From assembly GCA_904063045.1 (NCBI GenBank), contig CAJFCJ010000017.1:248001-312000 (forward strand): a stretch of 64,000 nt of DNA. The letters are read 5' to 3'. The notes below the pieces were generated by a model, which searched no databases, was not told the DNA's origin, and was given only the letters and a program-made list of their open reading frames with translations. The DNA comes from Dimorphilus gyrociliatus (taxonomy: Eukaryota; Annelida; Polychaeta; Dinophilidae). Made by a program: the position numbers and the translations under genes. Of the stretch, positions 12,329 through 24,600 are shown piece by piece. Every line of letters begins with the position of its first letter. Position 1 is the stretch's first letter.

Positions 12329-13977
12329 TTCTGGACGAATTTTATGTAATTATTCTAAAAAGACAATATATTATTATGAAGGAAGGAGAAGAGCTAATAT
12401 ATGAACATTTAGCTTCGTATCTCGCTTACAATCTATGATCGTAAGAGTATTTATACTCGCTCCATTCAATAGGTGTTGTTTATCAACAGGTATCTATGGC
12501 ATTCGCTATAAAGATTGACTTAATTCATAAAGGCATGCGCCTTCTTTGAATTGATTATTATAAAAATAATAACTATACAAATTGAAAGCTCTAACTTCTA
12601 TAACATTTGTAAAAATAACAGTCATAATTGTAACATTTTCCTTATTCTATTAATTCCTTCATGGCGGAAATCATTAATTGATATTCGTATTCTTATCTTC
12701 CCATTACAAAATTACTATTAAAAAGAATAGCGAACTTATACATATTAACAACCGGAAGTTATATTTAAAGAAGAATTATTTTTAACTATACATATTTATC
12801 AAATATTAGGATATATCTCGATTTTATTACTTTCAAAAGAGAGATTATTTCTGGGGAATTAAAGAAAATAGCTGACAAGAATGTCGAAAGAGAGAGAAAT
12901 ATGTTTTGAATTGAACAGAAAACAAGGACATCTCTTCGATTAAAGATTGTATTGATTATCAAAGTTTTCTTTATAGAGCAATTTAGAGTTTGCGTTAATT
13001 TCTTTAATTTTTCCACTTATTACTTAATCAATTCGGCTATTAATTAAACTAGACATAGACCTATGCTAAATGTTGTTTACTTCCTATATATATCGTAATA
13101 TGAACATATTGACTTATGAGTTTGATTACTCCGGAAATGAGTGATTATCTGTGGTTGAATAGCGATTAATTTTCACTAGTGTTATTCTCTTTCTTTATTA
13201 TAGATAGCAAATGCTATAGGTAGAAGAGAAAGCAAATTGGTCTTATTCCAACCGGAAGCATTAGGCTATTCACCCTTTTTCATTATCTATTTTACCTTTC
13301 ACTTGCCAATGAAGTTGTAAGCAAGATTCCAATCTAGAGGCTAGGTTTTTATCTTGGCAACGAGGTGTTTTTCAGAGAGATTTCCAATAAAAGAAATATT
13401 ACGAAACGCGTTTAATTGTTTACTTTTCGTTGAAAAACATCTTTTAACCTTTGAAAAAGCTGTACATTAATTATTAATAAGTTATTCGTACTGTCAAGGG
13501 CAATAAAAAGAGAGGAAGAGTGTAACGTAATTAATCTCTCAACCTAATTGTCTAGAGCAAATGCCTTAGGGAATATCGAAATCTGGTATATTATACTTCA
13601 ACTTTTTGGTCTGCTAAACGCAGAAGCATTAATGAATTTTTTATTGCTGTAATAAATTATTACAAAATCTCTAAGTTGTTTTATTGTTGTTCCTATATAC
13701 AGTGTATGAACAAGCTTTTTGTGGTTAGATTAAAATTGGTTACTTTTGAAATTTACACACTGTCTGTTGTATAATCTGTATGAAAGATATGAATAAGGAT
13801 AGAATCTGATATCCTAATTAAATTTCTAAAGGTATCAATCTTATAATCATCTTGTACTCATTCCTAATCCATCTGGAAACTTTGAAAAAAAGAAGAGAAG
13901 GGTTTATAATACAAGTCATAATAAACAAGTATACTGTATTAACATCAACAATAGAAATTACAATATAAACTATTTCT
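12329..13977. other. Long intergenic stretch, no gene recognised
   Basis: It is flanked by the start of the cysteine-rich gene and the end of the first giant receptor. I found no open frame with paralogues or splice signals; the frame at 12786-13016 is low-complexity. It probably holds the promoter of the minus-strand gene at 12328. Confidence 0.4.
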
Positions 13978-14504
13978 TTATGAAAATCGTTTCTTTAAGA
14001 TACGCTCAACAAGTAGAGCAAACGAGTGCATATCTTCTGCGCGCTTTTCATCATCAAGCATTGAAAAGTTTTCCCAGAAAACGAGATATTTCTTAGTCTT
14101 CTTCTAGAATGTATAAATGAAAATAATGAATACAATACCTAAGCTTTTTACATTCAAGATTCAAACCTGACAAACAACATTACGTTCGCTTAATTGACCA
14201 TTGAATGATAAAGAATTATCGTGAATATAACAGCAGGCAACTGCAATTCGTTTGATACAATAATAATAGTTATAGTTGCGAAAGAATTCATTAGATAGCA
14301 AAAGACTTTGATGAATGGTGGGAAGCGTCGAATGGCAGATGAAATTCTTGTTAAAAAGATGTAAATAGGAGGTAACTTTTTAAATAAAGGTGTAAACAAG
14401 TTATGTAATAATAATAATTGAATATCCCATTAAAGGTAATAAATCGTTATAGACTACTTACAAAACCTATAAAATTCCTTTTCAATCTCGTAAATGATTA
14501 ATTG
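13978..14504 (-). other. Pseudokinase-like C-terminal tail of receptor copy 1
   Basis: Three exons follow TM7. The middle one reads like kinase helix E and the catalytic loop (CIKRIAVACCYIHDNSLSF, then NGQLSERNVV), with no HRD. The last has FWENFS where DFG would be, then DDEKRAEDMHSFALLVERIL, matching the D-x-W/Y-S-x-G region of helix F. There is no glycine-rich loop or VAIK lysine, so it cannot be an active kinase. Confidence 0.55.
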
Positions 14505-17500
14505 TCTATAACGGAATTAGAAACGTGAACAAAGGTAATTTGAATAATTAATTAGAATACTTTCTATTCATTATCCTTTCTCGAGCTTTTTTTTGGGAGC
14601 TTCTTAATTCGGACAAAGTGTAGATAAGTGGATTAAGGATGGAGTTGAAAGGAATAAGGATAATGGTAATTATCGCATAAGTATCGTTGTTTATATTCAA
14701 TTTATTTAATGCAGATAAAACTCCTAAAAGGAATAATATTAATGATTAAATAGCAATGATAGTGAAGGATGAAACTAAAAGACCTAAAAGAGAAATTGGA
14801 AGCCAACATAGTAAATTTGTTAAAACAATCATTAAGATGGTTCTTATCAGTTTATTTTGAGTTTTTACATGAAGTTTTGATTCTTTCCACTTTTTCATTG
14901 ATCGTTTTACCTTCATTAATAAATCTATATAAATCGAGGCGTTAACTAGACTAAGACAAAGTGTAAATATTCCAAAGATTATAAATGAAAAGATCCATCC
15001 TTCCCTTTTCTCTCCTCCAATTTCAATATTAAAACAAATAGGTGAATTTGAATAAAATTTCTAAAATAGAAATAGGTTATTCAATGTTTGTTTTTTTTTG
15101 TCTAGTCAGCTAAATTTTCAAAAAAAAAAACCTTATAGAATATAACAGGAGCCAAACCAATAAGAAGAGAAATAGATATAATTAAAAGTAGTAGAATTTT
15201 GGAATATTTAGTTAGCATTGAAATATTTTTAGGATTTAAAATAGCTCTATGTCTATCAAGAGTTAATAAAAGTAAACTGGTAGCCGACAATACTAAAGAG
15301 CTAGTCATTATTATTCCACTAAATTGACAAAGTATACTTTCTTTCCAATTCTCCTCATTTTCCAGATAGCTTTTATAATAATGAATATCAACGCATGCAA
15401 TTATAAAGATATAGGTTGATGTAAAAAAGTCACCAATCGATAGGGATAGTCGATAAGGTTTTGATGGTTTCTTTGACTTTGATATTAGAAATATTGATAA
15501 TAAATTCAATAAAACTCCAGTGGTTCCAAGTATCCAAAATAGAATTCTTAAGATGTTATTACTCAATAAATTTGAACAAGTATTGAATAGAGATGAATCC
15601 GGTTTACAAATTATACGATTACCAATATATTTCCAACTTAGACAGCATAGTTTATATCTATTGCTGAAGATTTTAACTAAGTTTTTCAAGTATCTAACAA
15701 TGCGAACAGCCTGTTTAGCCGGGAATTCTGTATTGTTCAAGTACAATTCTTGTAGATTAATTAACTCTTTAAATGAAGTTCTTTCTATTGTACGAAGATG
15801 GCAATTTTGTATTTTAAGAACCCGTAGAAGTTTCAAATTATCAAATGTTATAGGATAGATATGAGATATAGCTGTTTCAGTTAAATCCATATAGATAAGA
15901 TTAATTGCAAGAGTTAGTAGAGAGAGTTTGGAGAAATCCAAAGGATTATAGGACAAATCAAGATACTGTAAAACTCTAAGAGGTCCTACTTTTAAAAAGT
16001 CTATAGTCTTTAAATTGTTTCTAGCTAGAATAAGAGTATACAAGTTTGGTACGATAATTGATGAGTCGTTTAGATATTGGTTGTTTGTTACGTTTAGATA
16101 AACTAGAGAATACGAACGAAAGAACTCTTGAAATTGAAGATTTCCTTCTAGGGTAGCTTTCTTAAAATTCTTATTGATTGAAGAGATTAGATTTCTTCCT
16201 TTATTTGGACTTTTGCAGATAATCTCTAAGAGAAATGGTTGATAACAGAATTTGATATTGGAAACGGGAATTTCGCAATTTAATTCATCACTTCCCAAGA
16301 AACAATCAATGATACCATTGCATAATTTATCAGAAATTAAAAATAGGCTTTCTTTTCTACACTTAAAAAATCCTTTCGCTATGAAATTCTCTATAAAAAA
16401 TGAAGAGAGAGAGAGAATAGAATGAAAGGTGTATAAAGTGATGAAATACCGCAATTATCTTCATCATCTTGATAGATACAATGATAATATCCATCGCAGA
16501 CAAACTTTATATCTATACAAAATTGTTGCTCTTTACACAAGTATTCTCCTTTATTACAAATAATGTTTTCATTGTCTTCATTAGAATTTATCATAGGAAT
16601 CTCAGTTCGAAGATTGTTCATTGAATCGTATGATACGCTCCTTTTTCTGTTAGATGTTTGTTGAGGGACGTTTAATTCGTCTAATAAATCTCTACAATTA
16701 TATATTCCGTCGCCTATAAACTCTCTTGGTAAACATTCTCCGTCGCATTCGAATTGATAATGGTGATTACAGCCTATAGTTAACTTTCATTGAGTTAAGA
16801 AGAACAAATAATTGTCATCACACCTTGACTAATGGCAGTTACTTCGCATATTTCGTCGCTAGAGTCGAAGCAGTTTTTCTCTTCATTACAAACCTTATTG
16901 TAAGGGATAGATTGACCATTTTTACAAGTATAGTTAAGATTTTTGGATAGTTTCTCATCGAATGTTTTCCATACTGAACGGATAAAACATTAGAAGAAAA
17001 GATGGGCGAGAAGATAAGTTGGGTTAATTGAAGTTTTAATACAATTTCTCTTTATAATTTACCGCAGTAGAGTTCGTCCGATTGATCATCGCAATCAATT
17101 TGAAGGTCACATACTAAAAGATAGCTTATTGTTTGATTATAGCTTTGACATTGATACTGCTCTAAGAGAGAATTTTTACATTCTTCGTCCTCGCCAGACG
17201 GACAATCAAAAATTCCGTCGCATAAATAAACATAATTAATACATATTTGATCTTTTGAACATAGAAAACTATTATTCTTACAATAGAATTGTTCAAGCTC
17301 CGTTATGGATAATCCGAAGTAATTGGATCGTTTCTCTCCTATTAAAGAAATATGTATGAATTAATAAATGTCGATATTAAATTCTAGACAAACTATACCT
17401 AAAATTTTATGACAAATCAATACGTTATTAATGATATTCTTGCATTTTGATGATAAAGAGAAATATCTTCCTTTACTACTGCCAATTATTTCCATACAAT

Positions 17501-20500
17501 CATCTCTAACATTTATATTGAAAGTAAAACTTTCAGGTGATTTCCTTTGATAAAGATGAAAACTATTCCAAAAATAGGAAGCTGGATAATTACCGATGGT
17601 CGTAAGAATTGACCTATTTTTATAATCAACTTTTCTCTTAATTGCTAAGGAAGAAGAGAAATATATTCTTTAAATATATACTATTATTAAATTTAATAAC
17701 CAACGACTGATAACTGCCAACTCTTTAGTTCCATTTCTAAATTGATTGAAGAAGATACGAAGAAGATAAATGATAGAGTGTTTATAAATAGTTGGAAGAT
17801 CTGTTAAAGTCCAATTTCTTTGAGAGCATAATCTAACACGGTTATTAATTGGCTCTTTTCTTTTCAATAGAAAAACATAGTAGCAAACATGACCGAATGT
17901 TAAAGCGTCCCATTCACTACATATGACTGTAGAGTACGTTATCTGTTAGTATCGTTATGAATATATAGTAAAACGTTATTACTTCCTCTATTCCGACATT
18001 GTAATAAAAAATTTTCGTTAGACTCTCTATTAATTAATTAATTAATTAATTAATTATTACTTAAGCTAAATCTGGTTACTCATTAATTTGGCAATTATGT
18101 AAATTTGTTTCATTTTGTTTGCATATCATTATAAACTGTTTAGATTCCGATACGTTAGTGTGTATAATTGTTCCTTCGTTAAAGCCAAAGTGGGAACAGA
18201 TTAATCTTACTTCGTTGTATCTTAGAGGTAACATACTCTGCCAATGAAGATTTTCGAATATTTGATACATTCCGATAAAACTATCGAAAGTGTGCTTATC
18301 ATCGACGAGTTCCATTGTTTCACTTTTAAATCTCAATGAAAAATCTGTTCATTTTTTATTAGAAATATCTATTTATAGAGTAATAATAACTAATCAATGA
18401 ATTACCTTTTACACCGGAACAATCAAAATACGGAAGTCTTAACGATTTTAGAAAATATGTGTTGTATATCTCTTCATAGCGCAGCTGACATTCGCTAACC
18501 TCCTTAGTTTCACTCTCAAAATAACAAGAAGACAATATCACAATCTTTAATAAAAGGTCAAATTGTACATATATTATATTTAAGTAAACCTATATTTGAC
18601 CTCTTTATAATCGTGTTTATTGACTGTAAAATATTTTTTCATCATACTTTTTGAAGGTGAAGAATTGAAAAATCTACAAAAAGTCCACGGATATTCATCA
18701 TATTCAAGGTCATAAAACTCTTGACTTAAATAATAAGCTGGTAATACTCCAAAAGTTTTCGAAACAAAGAAGATTTTAGTAATATTTATCAAACGATTAT
18801 ATAATTTTGAATAGATAAAAGTATTATTTTCATTTACGCCGCTTAATTCAACATTTAAATCTTTAATAATTAATTAAAATATATCTTTAATAAATACTAA
18901 TGAATATTCATTTACCATTTGTATCTAAATAAGCACAGAGCACTTCGTTAGAAGTGAACGATCTACTGATAGATATTAACATTTTAGCATCATTTAACGT
19001 AACTTTAAATGGATATTTATATGCTGCAATCTCATAATCGAACTGTTTAATAAATTGAACTTTTGAGCAGATCTTCAAATCGTAGTTCTTGTTCTTTATA
19101 GTAATAACATATACATCTTTTCCACTAATTCTTAACAATAGTACCAGAAACATAAAACTCATTTTAGCGAAGATATCTATAAAGTATATTTTGCTATTAG
19201 ATTATTATTATAATGTTATTTAACTAATTATTCAAAATTTCTCACACGGTCTCGTCCTTTTATAACATTTCAGACAAAATCCTACATCTGTTGTTTTATT
19301 GATGGTTAAACTGCTAAAGGAAAGAAACAACGGACGTTAGACTTTCTATTTTGTTTTATAATTGCCGAAATTCTTACAAATGATAGGCTATTGGAGAAAG
19401 TTGGATGGATACGTATGAAGTTACGTGTTCGGAAAGTTTACATGGATTTTGGATAGAATGAATATTATCATATCCCATATCATAACATAAATTATTCCTC
19501 GAAGAGCTATTTATTAGTAAAGAATAAGAAGAAAAATTCACAATATACGAAATATTGGTCGAAGTATTGAAATAGTTTAATAAACCATAAATGTAATTTT
19601 CGCCATCCTTATAAATATTCATAAAAGGTTTACTCCTATATTCTGTTAAGAAATCTCCATATATTTGCATATTATCAACTGCAAAAGATAATAGTTAAAT
19701 ATTTTACTAACCATAGTTACTGTCGCATTTATAATTTGGAATATAGATAAAATTGTCAGATATTCTCGAAAGTTCTCTTGGACTGTAATAGTTTAATGAA
19801 CAGCCAAGTAATTTTCCCTCTAGATGGACAGTTAGGCAATCTTGTAATGATATAACCTAAAAAATAGTTAAAAGATAGGCAAACTCTAATAGAAAAAATC
19901 CTTGAATACTGACTTGTTTAGTAGATGAATTACTAAGACGATAGGAGCTACTTCTTGGTTGAACGTTATCGGATATATTATAAATTGACAAGCATATAAA
20001 CTCTGACGGGAAAAAGTCCTTATCGTTATTACCACTGAAATATGGCGGAATTAATCCATAAGTTTTCGATATAAAGTATAATTCCGTTATATTTTCTAAA
20101 TAACCATACAACTTAGAGAATATATAGTTATTAGCCGGATTAGAGCCTAATCTTTCAATTGTTAAATCTAAAAATAGAAACATAAGAGATGAATAAATTT
20201 TACCTTTTAGTAAATAATATATTACCATTCAAATTGAAATAGCTACAGGTTAATTGTTTAGTTTTATTAAGTAGAACACTACTGATAATCATCTTATCTT
20301 GAGAATAATTTACAGAATAATTTCCGTTCGTATGATTTATTTTAAATGTTCTCCTCTTGACAAACTCTACCTTTTGACAAACTTCACTAAGACTTATATT
20401 CGAGTCTACTATCTGTTTTATTATTCCAGATGATTTTAGATATAGACGATATAGAATTTCATCTAGTTCTATAGCAAATATATCTGTAGGGAAAGATGTA

Positions 20501-21028
20501 TCTCTATAAGAATTTCTCTATTAGATGAATAGTTATCTTCTCCTTACAATCGGCATTCAATTTATAACATTTTAGACAAAATCCATCGCTATTGATAGAG
20601 GAAGATGCTACTCTAAAAAGTGTAGATATTGATATATTCGTGTGTTTCTTTAATTTTTGAATTTAAGGAAACTACTACAATTGAAAAGTATCTTCTTTCA
20701 ATTCAACCATGCTGTTTCCTCTCCTCGAATCAGTTATAAGACATGGATTAGAGATTGAATGTATGGTATCAAAGCCAGCTTTTCCGCACAGTTTATTATT
20801 ATTTAACGAATCAAAATCATAACTTTTAAAGCGAACAGGAAACGTTTCATTAGATAATGTAATTGAAATTAGGCCATATACGCTAGTAGTCGTTTCTTTG
20901 TATATTTGTATAAACATTTGTACATCATCAGAAAGTATACGACTCTTATTAGCTTTATTTAAAACTATTAAAGTTTGTACTAAGAATAGATAAGTAATAG
21001 AAAATAGTTGAAAGGTTGTATTCATCAT
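13978..21028 (-). CDS. Giant receptor copy 1: SRCR/CTLD/LDLa/LRR ectodomain, 7TM, pseudokinase-like tail
   Basis: About twenty exons. A signal peptide (ITYLFLVQTLIVLN) precedes an SRCR-like domain, a short exon with GFCLKCYK, a one-disulfide exon, and an exon with FISKTYGLIPPYF. This set then repeats once (19700-18380). A third SRCR (RLICSHFGFNEGT, 18336-18076) and a C-type-lectin-like domain (about 17920-17400) follow. Then come six LDLa repeats (17330-16290), about six LRRs and a rhodopsin-type 7TM. TM3 ends LDRHRAI, TM6 carries TNLLCWLPISL and TM7 carries NPLIYT (14640 region). The tail (14504-13978) resembles a kinase C-lobe without catalytic residues. It is related to GRL101/LGR-type receptors, so a G-protein-coupled surface receptor with a large recognition ectodomain is likely; ligand unknown. 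The stop at 13978-13980 is supported by homology with the other copies; most internal exon edges are approximate. Confidence 0.75.
18030..18057. repeat. TTAA microsatellite in an intron of receptor copy 1
   Basis: About six to seven perfect repeats of ATTA lie just beyond the third SRCR exon. Similar tracts lie in introns of copies 3 and 4. Confidence 0.8.
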
Positions 21029-21256
21029 TAAAGATTAACAAATTGTGAAAAAAGTACGAAAAAGAGTTAAACGACTCTTCTTCGTATGATAAATATTGAT
21101 ATAAAATCATAAAAAAACACTTTGTATACGGTTACTCAAATTAATTAATGTTGTAAAATGAAAAGAATCATGTTTATTAGTATTTAGAAGAGAAGAATTT
21201 TTATATGATCCACTTTTTAATGTCTCATTATAATAAATATATTGAAAAATGGGAAT

Positions 21257-21690
21257 TTATGATTTAGAATGTAGATATAACATTGTTTTCTTTCTTAATA
21301 CCGTTTTGACAAAATATCCAATAGCGTATACATCCTCTTTCTCTTTCTTTTTGTCCAAAATTGAGAAATTTGGCCATGAAACGTAATATTTCCCCTTCAA
21401 TTGTCATATTATTCAACATGGAAAGAGAATAATAGATAATAAACTAACCGCATACATTATATTCTCCTCATTCAATTGACCTTTGAATGATAATGAATAT
21501 TGATGAATGAACTGGCAAGCATTCAACACTTGTCTTATACAAATTAAATATTCCGAATTCATAAAGAAAGGTTTCGTTATCTCTAAAGAGAATTCATTTT
21601 TAAGATCATTCTCCCAAAGGGAAACGTTATTTGCATTGAAATCTCTTAAATATGCAAAGACTATAGAAAGAGAAACAAAAATGAGTAAGT
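21257..21690 (-). other. Pseudokinase-like tail of receptor copy 2
   Basis: This is the clearest of the four tails. It shows a helix-E-like run ending FIHQYSLSFKGQLNEENI, which mirrors H-x(n)-HRDLKPENI but lacks the HRD triad. Then come YYVSWPNFSIL in place of DFG and EDVYAIGYFVKTVL, like the D-V-W-S-F-G region of active kinases. A catalytic aspartate and a nucleotide-binding N-lobe are both absent. Confidence 0.6.
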
Positions 21691-24600
21691 TATAAAGGAA
21701 ACTAGTAATAATCACAATTTCTATATAATTTCATTTTTGTATTCTCTGCTAAAACCTTTTCTCTGTTTAGTGTTGAGACTTTTTTCATTTCTGAAATGTC
21801 TAATCCAGTTAGAATGGAGAGAATTAAAGGATTTACAAATGAATAGAAAGGACCCATAAATACGAATATTAATTTATTGTTTATGTAGTATGAAAGTTGC
21901 ATTATTGATGATAAAAGACCTAATAGGAAGACCAAAAACCAACAAAAGAATCCAACTAGTAATGCTAGCTTGAACAGATTGCTAAATTGACGCAAGCTGT
22001 CTATTTTTAGATTAGATGTCTCTTTTTTTCTCATTCTCTTCGATATAATCAAAGATAGGAAAAGAGTTGTTACACTAAAAGCCAGATTAAAGGTGGAGAA
22101 GATAAAAAACGATTGATTTTCTCTCTCAGTCTCTTCTTTTACAAATATTGAATTTTGACAAATTGAAGAACCTGAATCGAATTTCTATCAAACAACAGTA
22201 TATGTATACATGTAAATTCAATCTTTGAAACAACCTGTAAAAAGAGGGAAAAGAAGAATCCAAGAAGAAAGGAACAACCAAAGGTCAAGAGGGAAAATGG
22301 AATTATGTCAGATGTGAATTTTGATTGAATATTCGGATTTGAACAGGTGTTATAATATCGTTCAAGCGTAAATAATAAATAACTAGAATTTGATAGGAAG
22401 AGTGAAAATATCATTAAAAATCGTATCAATAAACATAGATAGCCTTCCATTAATTGTGCCTCATTTTCTAAGTAGGCCTCTTTAAAATATCCATCAATAA
22501 ATGCAATAATAAATGAGCAAGAGGAAGTTAATAGATGTCCAATAGAAATAGACATTTTATAGTAACTGTTTGATTTATTACCAACTTGAAAAAGTAGAAA
22601 CAAAGATAAAGAATTCGTTAATAATCCAATTAATCCTAAAGCCCAGAATATTAGCTTAAATACAATTGTATTCAATAGATTTGAACAGTTATCATTCATA
22701 TATAAAAGTTGAGGAGTACAGGTAAAACGATCGCCAAAATAGTTGAATATAAAACAACATAGTTTCAATTTACTGCCAAAAAGTTTATCAAGTTTTTTCA
22801 ACTGTAAAATTTTATGAAATATCCGAATTGTAGAGAATTTTGTATTATTTAAATGCAGTTCATTTAAATTCTTTAGCCATTTTGATAAAATATTATGAAT
22901 ATTTCTTATATAACAATTGTTTAATTTAAGAATTTTTAAATATTTCAACTTTACAAAGGTATTTCTATTAATCCGTGATATCTTTGAAGAAGATAAATCA
23001 ATATAAATTAGATTGGGAGAGTTTATTATCAATGAAAGATTAAAGGATATTAAAGAATTAAAAGAAATATCTATATATTGTAAAAGAGGTAATGAATGTT
23101 TTCTTAAAATATCCAGATTAGTTAGATTATCTCTCTTTAAATTTAAATAAACAAGATTAGGAGCATAGATTGATGATTTTGATGTTAAATCGTTGCTCTC
23201 AATACGTAATACAATCAACGAATACATTGTTTTTATAGAAACAATCTCTATTCTTCCAATTAGAGTAATTTTTGAAAAGCTTTCATTCATATAGAACGTA
23301 AAATTATCATTTTCGTTCAACGTTATATCATTAGCTTTCCTAATACAATAAATATCAAAAGGATACGATTCGTAACAATGTACTCTACGAATTTTTGGAA
23401 TATTACAAAATATTTCGTCACTTCCTTCCCTACAATCTATTTTTCCATCACATATTTTACTGTTGGTAAGAAACAATCTCTCATTTCTACATTTAAAATA
23501 ACCTTTCGGTAGAAATGTATCTGAAAATTTCATGCGAAAAAGAGGATTAATTTAAATAGGAAAAAGTTATGATAAACCGCAATTCTGTTCATCATCCTGA
23601 TGTAAACAATGATTAACACCGTCGCAAACAAATTGAATAGAGATACAATACTCTTCGGATTGGCATAGATACTTTCCAATACCGCAATTTATCTTTTTAT
23701 CTCCAACCTTTCTCTTTATATAAGGAATAGGAGTTTTCAGATTTTCTATAGTATCATACATCATAAGATCCTTCTTCTTAGAAGGGTAACTGTGCCATAA
23801 TTTTAAATTTCTCTTGTATTCAAATGCGTTGACTTCTCTATCCGATTTATCCTTACAACTATACTTTCCATCGCACAAGAAAGCTAATGGTAAACAATGA
23901 CCATCGCAACTAAATTGTCTATTCTCATTGCATCCTTTACAATAGTTTATTGTTTGTTTAAGTAATTTAATAAGAAATAAGAATAACCTATTTTTACCCG
24001 ATTGATATCCTTCGTAAATACTGATATTAGAATTGCATAGTTCATCACTTTCATCAAAGCAGTTTCTCTCATTATTACAAATATCTTCAAACTTGATACA
24101 TTGATGATTATTACATTGAAATCTTTAGGAGAGATGATAATCTTAATTAGATTTAATTAAATTCATGCCTTCTACCTGGAACTTTCAATGCAGGTTTGAT
24201 GCTCTAAAAGTGTATAAATAACGTATAAATCAATTTTACTTGTTGACTAGTGTTACCGCAATATAATTCGTCCGATTTATCTGGACAGTCTTCAATAAAA
24301 TTACAGACCAGGGTGTAGCTAATCTTTTCAATAGAATTAAGACATTGAAACCTTTCGAATGTTAATATTGTACAATTATTCTCATCTCCTCCCGATGGAC
24401 AATCTATCTTTCCATCGCAAACGTAGGCAACATTGATACAAATATGATCGTTTGGACAGAGAAAACCACTTTCCTTGCATCTATAACTTTCAATATCATT
24501 AATAGAAATTCCAAAATATTCCGAACGTTTTACAACTTAAGATACAAGACATTTCATTAATTATTAAAAAGATAAGAAACCTTTTACAAACGATAAGTTT

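Noticed and set aside
12786-13016. Open frame in the long intergenic region
   Set aside because: Low complexity, no domain, no paralogue and no credible splice partners.
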